Below, piece after piece: positions 31,824 to 38,936 of a stretch of DNA of 38,936 nt. The position numbers were made by a program, and so were the translations under genes. How positions within the stretch are numbered: position 1 is the stretch's first letter; every line of letters starts with the position of its first letter. The stretch lies in NCBI GenBank assembly GCA_003500955.1, contig DNQP01000056.1, positions 2,967 through 41,902 of the forward strand. Reading direction: 5' to 3'. A model generated the notes under the pieces. It was not told where the DNA came from, did not search any database, and was given only the letters and a program-made list of their open reading frames with translations. Source of the DNA: Curvibacter sp. GTDB taxonomy: Bacteria > Pseudomonadota > Gammaproteobacteria > Burkholderiales > Burkholderiaceae_C.

Positions 31824-33251
31824 ATGAATGCACCCACGTCTTCCAGCCAGCTGCAGCCCGAGGCCCACCAGCGCCCGGTGCCCGCGGCCCTGATCGAGGC
31901 CCTCAAGGCGCGCTTCGGCGAGCGCTGCTCGACCGCCCTGGCCGTGCGTGAGCAGCACGGCCGCGACGAATCGGCCTACACCACCGTGCCCCCGCCCGCG
32001 GCCGTGGTGTTTGCCGAGAGTACGGCCGAGGTGGCCGAGGCGGTGCAGCTGGCCAGCAGGCACGCCGTGCCCGTGATCCCCTATGGCGTGGGCTCTTCCC
32101 TCGAAGGCCATCTGCTGGCCATCGAAGGCGGCATCAGTGTGGACGTGAGCCGCATGCACAAGGTGCTGGCCGTCAATGCCGAGGACCTGACGGTCACCGT
32201 GCAACCCGGCGTGACACGCAAGCAACTCAACGACGAGATCAAGAGCACCGGGCTCTTCTTCCCCATCGACCCGGGCGCCGACGCCAGCCTGGGCGGCATG
32301 ACCGCCACGCGCGCCTCCGGCACCAACGCCGTGCGCTACGGCACCATGCGTGAAAACGTGCTGGCGCTCGAGGTGGTCACGGCCAGCGGCGAGGTGATCC
32401 GCACCGGCACCCGCGCCAAAAAGAGCAGCGCAGGCTATGACCTGACGCGCCTCTTCGTCGGCAGCGAGGGCACGCTGGGCGTGATCACCGAGATCACGCT
32501 CAAGCTCTACCCCCTGCCCGAGGCCATCTCGGCCGCGGTCTGCTCCTTCCCCAGCATCGAAGCCGCGGTGCGCACCACCATCCAGATCATCCAGCTGGGC
32601 ATCCCGATCGCGCGCGTGGAGCTGATCGACGCCAACACCGTGCGCGCCGTCAACGCGCACTCCAAGCTCAGCCTGCGCGAGGAGGCCATGCTGCTGATGG
32701 AGTTCCACGGCTCGCCCGCCGGTGTGCAGGAGCAGGCCGAGACCGTGCAGGAGATCGCCGCCGAATTCGGCGGCCAGGCCTTCGAATGGGCCAGCACGCC
32801 CGAGGAACGCACGCGCCTGTGGAACGCACGCCACATGGCCTATTTCGCCGGCCTGCAGTCGCGCCCGGGCTGCCGCGCCATCACCACCGACGCCTGCGTG
32901 CCGATCTCGCAACTGGCCACGGCGGTGGTCGAGAGCGTGGCCGAAGTCGAGGCCAGCGGCATCCCCTACTTCATGGTCGGCCATGTGGGCGATGGCAACT
33001 TCCACATGGGCTACCTGATCGACCCTGACAGCGCGGCCGAGCGCGCGCTGGCCGAGCAGCTCAACCAGCAGCTGGTGCAGCGCGCGCTGCGCCTGGGCGG
33101 CACCTGCACCGGTGAGCACGGGGTGGGCCTGCACAAGATGGGCTTTCTGGTCGACGAGGCCGGCGCGGGCGCGGTGGACATGATGCGCACCATCAAGCGT
33201 GCGCTCGACCCGCAGAACATCATGAACCCGGGCAAGATCTTCGCGCTATAA
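31824..33251 (+). CDS. FAD-linked D-lactate/glycolate-type dehydrogenase
   Basis: A 475-aa flavoenzyme of the FAD_binding_4/FAD-oxidase_C family. The FAD loop IPYGVGSSLEGHLLAIEGGISVDVSRM, then DPGADASLGGMTATRASGTNAVRYG and FVGSEGTLGVITEITLKL, form the binding half. GHVGDGNFHMGYLID and TGEHGVGLHKMGFL are the C-terminal catalytic signatures. These match quinone- or cytochrome-linked D-lactate dehydrogenases most closely; GlcD of glycolate oxidase is the main alternative, but no glcE/glcF genes follow. GGAGA lies six bases before the start. The PAS-GGDEF-EAL gene begins 10 bases after the stop, so they are probably cotranscribed. Confidence 0.93.
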   Translation: MNAPTSSSQLQPEAHQRPVPAALIEALKARFGERCSTALAVREQHGRDESAYTTVPPPAAVVFAESTAEVAEAVQLASRHAVPVIPYGVGSSLEGHLLAIEGGISVDVSRMHKVLAVNAEDLTVTVQPGVTRKQLNDEIKSTGLFFPIDPGADASLGGMTATRASGTNAVRYGTMRENVLALEVVTASGEVIRTGTRAKKSSAGYDLTRLFVGSEGTLGVITEITLKLYPLPEAISAAVCSFPSIEAAVRTTIQIIQLGIPIARVELIDANTVRAVNAHSKLSLREEAMLLMEFHGSPAGVQEQAETVQEIAAEFGGQAFEWASTPEERTRLWNARHMAYFAGLQSRPGCRAITTDACVPISQLATAVVESVAEVEASGIPYFMVGHVGDGNFHMGYLIDPDSAAERALAEQLNQQLVQRALRLGGTCTGEHGVGLHKMGFLVDEAGAGAVDMMRTIKRALDPQNIMNPGKIFAL

Positions 33252-33261
33252 ACAGCCCTGC

Positions 33262-36200
33262 ATGAACCAAACCTCGGCCTCTGCCCGTCCCGCTGCCCCC
33301 GGCCCGCGCCAGGCCGTCACCGTGGTGCTGGTCTATGCCTGCTTTGCCGCGCTCTGGATCCTGCTGTCGGACCAGCTGGTGGACTGGTTGCTCGATGACC
33401 CGGCGCTGATCCTGCTGGTCAGCACCGTCAAGGGCTGGGTTTTCGTGATCGTCACGTCGGCCCTGCTGTTCCTCATGCTGCGGCGCGCGCCCACCCAGGC
33501 CGAGCGAACGGCCGACGCGCAGGAACCACGCCGCCACCCGCTGGCCATCTTCGCCCTGCTGGCGGCGGCCATCAGCGCGCTGGTGGTGCTGGCCGTATGG
33601 AACGGGCTGCGTGAAGAAAAGGAAAAGGCCTATGCCCAGTTGCTGGCGATCTCCGAGTCCAAGTCGCGCGAGCTCTGGACCTGGCACCAGGAACGCCTGA
33701 GTGATGCCGCCTGGGCCCAGCGCTCGGTCTACCTGCGCCAGCAGTGGCTGCTGTGGCGCGAACGCGGCGACCCGGCCGTCGGTCTGCGCCTGCAGCAGTT
33801 CCTGGCTGGCTTCGTCAAGGACTCACGCGCCGTCTTTCCGCACGTCGAGCTTGTCGACGTCCAGGGGCGCCGGGCTTTCGACAGCAACGAGCCGGACCGC
33901 CTGCTGAGCCGTCCCGACGACGCGCCCTTGACCGAGCCCACCCTGCACCTGGAAGTGCTGCGCGCGCTGACCCTGGGCGAGCCGCGGCGCGCCGGCCCCT
34001 GGCGTGATGGCCAGGGCCGCCTGCGTCTGGCTTTCGTGGCCCCGATCGCGGGCGACAGCCCACACCCCGCGGCCCTGGTGCTGCACGTGGACCCACCCGA
34101 CTACCTGCATCCGGCCCTGACCGATTGGCCGCTGCCGCATAAAAGCGCCGAGGCCTTCCTCTTCCGCCAGGACAACGACCGCGTGCTCTTTCTCAGCGAC
34201 CTGCGCCACGAGCGCGAGGCCGCGGTGCGCAAGAGCCTGCCCATGGACGCGCCGCAGCTCGCCGCGCGCGCGCTGCGCAACGAAGTGCCCGCGGGTCAGC
34301 TGATTGAAGGCGTGGACTACCGCAACGTGCCCTCCTACGCCGTGGTGCAGCGCATCGGCGACACCGAGTGGTGGCTCATCAGCAAGCAGGACCGCGCCGA
34401 GCTGCTGGGCAACGCCCTGGTACGCAGCACCTGGGTGGTGCTGGCGGGCGCCCTGGCCCTCGTGGCCCTGGGCGGCGCGCTCTATCTGCATGACGAGCGT
34501 CAGCGTCGCCTGCGCTCGCTGCGCGACCTGGAGGAACTGCGCCGGGTCGAGAAAACGCTGAGCGAAAGCGAGGCCCAGTACCGCCTGCTGGCCGAGAACA
34601 GCAGCGACGTGGTCTGGCTCTACGACCTGGAGCAGGACCGCTTTGTCTACGCCAGCCCCTCGGTGGAGAAACTCCTGGGCTACACGCCGATGGAGGTGAC
34701 GCATCTGGGCTTCAACGAGCTGATTCCGCCCGAGACCCGTGCAGCGGCCAAAGAACGCCTGCAACAGCGGCGCGAGGGCATCGAGCGCGGCGACGAGAGC
34801 CAGCGCACGGTCACGCGCGAGAGCGTCAACGTGCACAAGGACGGGCACTCCATCCCGGTCGAAGCGGTCAGCACCCTGCTGGTCGACGAGGCTACCGGTC
34901 GCGCCACCCGCCTGCTCGGCGTCACGCGCGACATCAGCAAGCGCAAAAAGGACCAGGCCCAGCTCACGCAGCTGTCGCAGGCCATCGAGCAGAGCCCGGC
35001 CAGCGTCATCATCACCGACCTGGACGCGCGCATCGAGTACGTCAACCACGCCTTCGAGCTCAGCAGCGGCTACACCCGCGCCGAAGTGCTGGGCCAGAAC
35101 CCGCGCCTGCTGAGCTCGGAGCGCACGCCGCCCGAGGTCTACGCCTCGATGTGGTTCACGCTGAGCGCGGGCCAGCCCTGGCACGGCGAGATGATCAACC
35201 GCGCCAAGAACGGGCGCGAGTACGTGCAGAGCATGAACGTCGCGCCGGTGCGCGACGAGCAGGGCCAGATCACCCACTACCTGGCCGTGCAACTCGACGT
35301 TACGGCCCAGAAGGACGCGGAGGACAAGGCCCACCAGCTGGCCTGGTTCAACCCGCTGACCGGCCTGCCCAACCGGCACCGCCTGCTGGCCGATGTGCAG
35401 GATGCGCTGCAGGCGCACAGCCGCACCGGCGAGCCCTGCGCGCTGCTGCTGCTCAACCTGGACCGCTTCCAGACCGTCAACGACGCGCTGGGCCACGCCG
35501 CCGGCGACCAGCTGCTCAAGCAGGTCAGCGAGCGCCTGGGCAGTCTGCTGCATGCCGACGACCGGCTGGCCCACCTGAGCGCGGACGAGTTCGCCATCCT
35601 GCTGCACGCCGGCCACACCGACAAGGCCGGTGCCAGCGCCCAGGGCCTGCGCCTGGCCCAGGCCCTGCACGAGCGACTCGACGCGCCCTTCCAGCTGGAG
35701 CGCAGCGACGCGCTCAAGGTGAGCTGCTGCATCGGCATCACCCTGCTGCCCTTGAGCGAGGGTGACTCCCCCGGCGAGGTGCTGCGCCGTGCCGACACCG
35801 CCCTGCACCGCGCCAAGGACGGCGGCGCGCGCCAGACCGCCTTCTTCGACGTCTCGATGGAGCAGCTCATCAGCCGCCGCTTCATGATCGAGCGCGACCT
35901 GCGCCGCGGCTTGGCCGCTGAGGAACTGCGCGTCTACCTGCAACCCCAGGTCAACGCCCAGGGCCACACCGTGGGCGCCGAAGCCCTGGTGCGCTGGCAG
36001 CATCCCGAGCACGGCCTCATGGCGCCGGGCGCCTTCATTCCGATTGCCGAGGAGAGCGAGCTCATCACCGAAGTGGGCCGCTGGGTGCTCAAGGCCGTGT
36101 GCGGCCATCTGGGCCAGCTGCGCCAGCAGGGCCTGCGCCTGCCGATCGCCGTCAACATCAGCCCGCGCCAGTTCCACCAGCCGGGCTTTGTGCACATGGT

Positions 36201-36648
36201 GCAGGACATCGTGCAGGCCCAGGGCGCCTCGGCCGACGACCTGGTGATCGAGATCACCGAAGGCACGGTGATGGACCAGATGGAAAACGTGGTGCAGACC
36301 ATGTCGCACCTGAGCAGCCTGGGCGTGAAGTTCTCGCTCGACGACTTCGGCACCGGCTACTCCTCGCTGGCCTACCTCAAGCGCCTGCCCATCCACGAAC
36401 TCAAGATCGACCGCAGCTTCGTGCAGGACGCGCCCAGCGACCCAAGCGACGCCGCCCTCGTGGAGGCCATCCTCTCGGTGGCGCGCCACCTGCGCCTCAA
36501 GGTCGTGGCCGAAGGCGTGGAAACCACCGAGCAGGCCGAGTTCCTCAACGCGCGCGGCCAGGTCATCCAGCAGGGCTATCTGCACGGACGTCCCGCCCCG
36601 GCCCAGGAGGTGCTGGACCGCTGGTGCAAGCAGCAGGGCAACTGCTAG
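33262..36648 (+). CDS. PAS-PAS-GGDEF(degenerate)-EAL sensor protein
   Basis: A 1128-aa membrane protein. Two N-terminal helices (about 14-75) contain the ALWILLSDQLVDWLL...VSTVKGW unit seen in many proteobacterial sensors. A third helix near 95-115 opens a Cache-like periplasmic domain closed by a helix near 390-410. Two PAS domains follow (about 433-560 and 566-690). The GGDEF domain (from about 693) has SADEF in place of GGDEF near residue 772, so it is unlikely to synthesise c-di-GMP. The EAL domain is intact (AEALVRW near 905, IEITEG, DDFGTGYSSL, KIDRSFV, AEGVETTEQ, QGYLHGRP). The protein is thus probably a phosphodiesterase. It lies 10 bases behind the lactate-type dehydrogenase gene. 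Confidence 0.95.
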   Translation: MNQTSASARPAAPGPRQAVTVVLVYACFAALWILLSDQLVDWLLDDPALILLVSTVKGWVFVIVTSALLFLMLRRAPTQAERTADAQEPRRHPLAIFALLAAAISALVVLAVWNGLREEKEKAYAQLLAISESKSRELWTWHQERLSDAAWAQRSVYLRQQWLLWRERGDPAVGLRLQQFLAGFVKDSRAVFPHVELVDVQGRRAFDSNEPDRLLSRPDDAPLTEPTLHLEVLRALTLGEPRRAGPWRDGQGRLRLAFVAPIAGDSPHPAALVLHVDPPDYLHPALTDWPLPHKSAEAFLFRQDNDRVLFLSDLRHEREAAVRKSLPMDAPQLAARALRNEVPAGQLIEGVDYRNVPSYAVVQRIGDTEWWLISKQDRAELLGNALVRSTWVVLAGALALVALGGALYLHDERQRRLRSLRDLEELRRVEKTLSESEAQYRLLAENSSDVVWLYDLEQDRFVYASPSVEKLLGYTPMEVTHLGFNELIPPETRAAAKERLQQRREGIERGDESQRTVTRESVNVHKDGHSIPVEAVSTLLVDEATGRATRLLGVTRDISKRKKDQAQLTQLSQAIEQSPASVIITDLDARIEYVNHAFELSSGYTRAEVLGQNPRLLSSERTPPEVYASMWFTLSAGQPWHGEMINRAKNGREYVQSMNVAPVRDEQGQITHYLAVQLDVTAQKDAEDKAHQLAWFNPLTGLPNRHRLLADVQDALQAHSRTGEPCALLLLNLDRFQTVNDALGHAAGDQLLKQVSERLGSLLHADDRLAHLSADEFAILLHAGHTDKAGASAQGLRLAQALHERLDAPFQLERSDALKVSCCIGITLLPLSEGDSPGEVLRRADTALHRAKDGGARQTAFFDVSMEQLISRRFMIERDLRRGLAAEELRVYLQPQVNAQGHTVGAEALVRWQHPEHGLMAPGAFIPIAEESELITEVGRWVLKAVCGHLGQLRQQGLRLPIAVNISPRQFHQPGFVHMVQDIVQAQGASADDLVIEITEGTVMDQMENVVQTMSHLSSLGVKFSLDDFGTGYSSLAYLKRLPIHELKIDRSFVQDAPSDPSDAALVEAILSVARHLRLKVVAEGVETTEQAEFLNARGQVIQQGYLHGRPAPAQEVLDRWCKQQGNC

Positions 36649-36670
36649 GGGCGGTCTCGCTGGCCCCATG

Positions 36671-36694
36671 AAAAACGGGGCCCGCAGGCCCCGT
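36671..36694 (-). terminator. Terminator of the OmpA-like gene
   Basis: ACGGGGCC-CGCA-GGCCCCGT with AAAAA on its left side; on the minus strand this is an 8-bp GC-rich stem followed by TTTTT. It stands 22 bases after the OmpA-like stop, and 27 bases after the end of the convergent sensor gene. Confidence 0.85.
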
Positions 36695-36715
36695 GATGCT
36701 GTTACAGCCCGGTGT

Positions 36716-37447
36716 TTACTGGACGCGCACGCGCGTCTCTTCCTTCAGCACATAGCGGATCTCGACGCGGCGGTTCTGCGCCCGTCCGGCCGCCGTGCCG
36801 TTGTCGGCCACCGGGTCGGCCGCGCCCTTGCCGTCGGTCGTGATGCGGCCGGCGGCCACGCCCTTGCCCACCAGGTAGGCCTTGACGGCATCGGCACGCG
36901 CCTGCGACAGACGCACATTCGCCTGCGCATTGCCCGTGCTGTCGGTGTAGCCCGTGACCGTCAGGGTCAGATCGGGCACCTCGCGCGCCGCATTCACCAC
37001 TTCGTCGAGCTTGGCACCGGCACCGGGCAGCAGACGGCTGGAGCCGGTGGCAAAGTTCGCGCCTTCGAGTCGGACGGTCTTCTCGGTGACGGCGGTGCGG
37101 AAGACCGGCTGCGGAGCCGGGGCCGGTGCAGTGGCCACTGCGGGGGCCGGCGCGGCAACTGGAGCCGGCATGGGCGCTGGAGCCGCGGGCGCCGCCACGG
37201 GTGCGGGCGCCGGGGCCGGCGCAGGCGGGGCAGCAGCGGGCTTGGGACCGCCCTCACATTCGGGGATGGCCAGGGCCGGCGTCCAAGAACCGGTGCGCCA
37301 GCACTCGCCCCAGGTGTTGCGCACGATGCGGCCACTGCTGTCGAGCCAGTAACCGATGATGGGCGTCGTCTGGGCGGCGGCGGTCGCGCCCAGCGTCAGG
37401 GCCAGGGTGGCGGCTGCGAGGGCCAAGACGGATTTGCGTTGCACCAT
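36716..37447 (-). CDS. OmpA-family outer-membrane/periplasmic protein
   Basis: A 243-aa exported protein. Signal peptide at residues 1-26 (VQRKSVLALAAATLALTLGATAAAQ). A short domain with two Cys (GECWRTGSWTP and PECEGG) follows, and then an Ala-Pro repeat linker of about 45 residues. Last is an OmpA-like peptidoglycan-binding domain (about 120-243), with NFATGSSRLLPGAGAKLDEVV, GYTDSTGNAQANVRLSQARADAVKAYL and NRRVEIRY; the conserved Asp and Arg contact diaminopimelate. There is no beta-barrel domain, so it is a periplasmic anchor rather than a full porin-type OmpA. AAAGGAG precedes the start; the gene ends in its own terminator. The same linker layout is common in Comamonadaceae OmpA proteins. 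Confidence 0.94.
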   Translation of the reverse strand: MVQRKSVLALAAATLALTLGATAAAQTTPIIGYWLDSSGRIVRNTWGECWRTGSWTPALAIPECEGGPKPAAAPPAPAPAPAPVAAPAAPAPMPAPVAAPAPAVATAPAPAPQPVFRTAVTEKTVRLEGANFATGSSRLLPGAGAKLDEVVNAAREVPDLTLTVTGYTDSTGNAQANVRLSQARADAVKAYLVGKGVAAGRITTDGKGAADPVADNGTAAGRAQNRRVEIRYVLKEETRVRVQ

Positions 37448-37548
37448 GGGGTCTCCTTTGCGATGAATGGCCACGCGGGCCAGTTCGGCTCATTGTAGGA
37501 AGCAGCGAGCCGCCTGTACGTGATCGGCCAGAAGCGGCGCAGATATTC

Positions 37549-37962
37549 TCAGCCTGCGACAGTCTGGGTGCGCGCGGCGCGCAGGGGCGCCATCTGCACC
37601 AGCGACTCCAGGATGTGGCGCACCTTGACCGGCTTCATCACGAAGCGCTGCACGCCCAGGGTCTGGATGATCTCCGCGCGGCGGCGATCCGGGTCGTAGC
37701 CCATGAGCACCACGGGGCTGTCGTGCGCCGGCAGCAGCGCGCCCGTGCGCAGCTGCTGCAAGAGGTTCAGCGCCTGGTCGCCGCCCTCGTCCAGCGCCAG
37801 GATCAGCCCGTGATAGCGGTTCTGCTGCACCAGCGTCTGCGCGTTCTCGTAGCGGCTGGTCTCGTCGATCTCCACGTCGAACAGCGAGCGCGCTGCGGTC
37901 ACGACCGTACGGCGCAGCAGATAGTCGGGCTCGACAATCAGGATACGGCGCGTCTCAAGCAC
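37549..37962 (-). CDS. Receiver-like protein lacking the phosphoacceptor Asp
   Basis: A 137-aa single CheY-like domain with a GTG start. ILIVEPDYLLRR gives the first strand and acidic pair; HGLILALDEGGDQALNLLQQLR aligns with the phosphorylation strand so that the acceptor Asp position is Ala. The Thr/Ser switch position is also non-standard (VVLMGYD), while the Lys in FVMKPVKV is kept. It therefore probably works without phosphorylation. The GTG is preceded by GGAGG, and overlaps the stop of the GAF gene by eight bases, so translation is coupled. An alternative alignment that uses the Asp two residues later would shift the helix that follows and fits less well. Confidence 0.82.
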   Translation of the reverse strand: MLETRRILIVEPDYLLRRTVVTAARSLFDVEIDETSRYENAQTLVQQNRYHGLILALDEGGDQALNLLQQLRTGALLPAHDSPVVLMGYDPDRRRAEIIQTLGVQRFVMKPVKVRHILESLVQMAPLRAARTQTVAG

Positions 37963-38464
37963 GGGCGGCCTCCCCGCGTTGGCGCGCGAGCAGCTCCTCC
38001 ACGCAAAGATCACGCAAGGTGCCCAGGATGGCGCGGTCCATGGCATCGAAGCTGCGCGGCTGCGGGCCGTAGACACAGAGCGTGCCCGCCACATGGCCCG
38101 AAGGCAGCACCAGCGGCGCGCCGGCATAGAAGACGATGGGGTCGTCCGCCGTGACCCAGGGGTTGTCGTGGAAGCGCGCGTCCTGGCGCGCGTCCTCCAC
38201 CACGAGGAAGTCGTGGCTCATCACGGCATGCCCGCAGAAAGACGTGGCCCGGTCGGTCTCGCAGAGCTCCACGCCCACGCGCGCCTTGAACCATTGACGG
38301 TCTGCGTCGACCAGGGTGATCGTGCCCTTGGGCTGATCGAACTCGCGCGTGGCGAACGCGACGATGCGGTCGAAGCGCTGCTCGGGCGGCGTGTCCAGGA
38401 TCAGCAGCTGGCGCAGCGCGGCCAGGCGCTCGGCATCATCGGCAGGAATGGGGGCAGGAATCAT
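37955..38464 (-). CDS. Stand-alone GAF-domain protein
   Basis: A 169-aa protein with a GAF domain (about residues 20-160) like those preceding histidine kinases and GGDEF domains: ERLAALRQLLILDTPPEQRFDRIVAFA, SFCGHAVMSHDFLVVEDARQDARFHDNP and FYAGAPLVLPSGHVAGTLCVY. The family binds small ligands; the one here is unknown. No catalytic output domain follows. It overlaps the pseudo-receiver gene downstream, so the two proteins are made together and may form one sensory unit acting on a partner elsewhere. No clear ribosome site precedes the ATG at 38464. Confidence 0.88.
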   Translation of the reverse strand: MIPAPIPADDAERLAALRQLLILDTPPEQRFDRIVAFATREFDQPKGTITLVDADRQWFKARVGVELCETDRATSFCGHAVMSHDFLVVEDARQDARFHDNPWVTADDPIVFYAGAPLVLPSGHVAGTLCVYGPQPRSFDAMDRAILGTLRDLCVEELLARQRGEAARA

Positions 38465-38556
38465 GGGTCCACATTTTGGACGATGCGCCGCCGCACCGGC
38501 AAGCCTGCACGCGCATCAGGGTTGGGCTTGAGACGAAGACAGCGTTTGCACGCCAC

Positions 38557-38799
38557 TCAGGGCGGGCGCCCCTGCAGGCAGTTCCACAAAGGCATAGGCC
38601 CGTGGATGCGCCAGGAGCCCGCCGTGCCGTCGCTGACGTAGAGGTAGCCCATGCGCCGCTGCTGCTTCACATGCAGCTGATAGGCCAGGCCGTCACGCAC
38701 GGCGGTGTTGGGCGGGAACTCCACCACATAAAGCGTGGCGCCGCCCTGCTGCGCGGCGCCCGGCTTGAGCTCGGGGGCAGACTTGCGCAACTGGGCCAT
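38557..38799 (-). CDS. Small protein at window edge, possibly a broken or partial lipoprotein
   Basis: The first in-frame ATG gives 80 aa; the C-terminal part includes ATLYVVEFPPNTAVRDGLAYQ and YLYVSDGTAGSWRIHGP, a beta-rich fragment I cannot assign. The same frame is open back to an in-frame TAA at 38923-38925 and encodes SLAGC, a lipobox-like sequence, followed by a Pro-rich stretch, all with no usable start codon. Either translation starts at 38799, or the true N-terminus lies in another frame upstream and a frameshift separates them. The window ends too soon to decide. Confidence 0.5.
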   Translation of the reverse strand: MAQLRKSAPELKPGAAQQGGATLYVVEFPPNTAVRDGLAYQLHVKQQRRMGYLYVSDGTAGSWRIHGPMPLWNCLQGRPP

Positions 38800-38936
38800 G
38801 CAGGGGTCGGTGAAGAAGGATTGCTGGAGGTTTGACCGCTCTTTGTCGATCTGCGTTTCTGTCGCAGGTGATGGCGGTGGTGGGCGCTTGTCCGGGCCGG
38901 CACATCCCGCAAGTGAACGTGTTTAGTATTTTTCCG

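Overview
The window is about 39 kb of GC-rich, densely coded chromosome, about 36 genes, nearly all in small operons. It looks like a betaproteobacterium of the Burkholderiales, most likely Comamonadaceae. Pointers are a Bug-family (tripartite tricarboxylate type) binding protein, GTP-dependent PEP carboxykinase, a PduO-type adenosyltransferase, a LysR/GcdH/CaiB glutarate locus and many c-di-GMP proteins. No rRNA, tRNA, IS element, phage or CRISPR array is visible, so this is mostly core or soft-core chromosome. The genus is an inference from gene content only.

Layout. 1-3.1 kb: a two-domain AAA+ ATPase and a 100-aa helical protein (minus), with a 42-aa membrane peptide reading away. 3.1-6.2 kb: pckG with an elaborate upstream region and a strong terminator, then a membrane-anchored protein. 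6.2-8.3 kb: a two-TM protein, a divergent LysR regulator, and a universal stress protein behind an FNR-type box. 8.3-10 kb: an M14 carboxypeptidase and an EAL phosphodiesterase. 10-13 kb: flavin reductase, EamA exporter, Bug binding protein, TfoX-N protein. 13-16.8 kb: glutarate degradation (CaiB-type CoA-transferase, glutaryl-CoA dehydrogenase, divergent LysR) with two related long hairpins between the two enzyme genes. 16.8-19.1 kb: tandemly duplicated 7-TM GGDEF cyclases. 19.2-23.1 kb: acetoacetyl-CoA synthetase, a TetR regulator with two copies of its probable operator, a 37-aa membrane peptide and an alpha/beta hydrolase. 23.1-26.9 kb: an NMT1-like periplasmic binding protein paired with a GGDEF-EAL protein. 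27-29.6 kb: EVE-domain protein, upp, and divergent uracil permease. 29.6-31.7 kb: a DUF4143 ATPase with a palindrome over its start codon, a small secreted protein, and the cobalamin adenosyltransferase. 31.8-36.6 kb: D-lactate/glycolate-type FAD dehydrogenase and a large PAS-GGDEF-EAL protein with a degenerate GGDEF. 36.7-38.9 kb: an OmpA-like protein, a GAF protein translationally coupled to a phosphoacceptor-less receiver, and a small protein at the edge that may lack its signal peptide.

Themes. Five of the genes make or degrade c-di-GMP, and several have distinct sensory inputs. Carbon metabolism centres on organic acids (PEPCK, glutarate, acetoacetate, lactate, Bug uptake). The least explained pieces are the paired hairpins at 14.3-14.5 kb, the TetR twin-operator unit with its 37-aa peptide, the binding-protein/GGDEF-EAL pair, the self-overlapping palindrome of the DUF4143 gene, and the GAF/pseudo-receiver pair. 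No single complete new system is proven by sequence alone.
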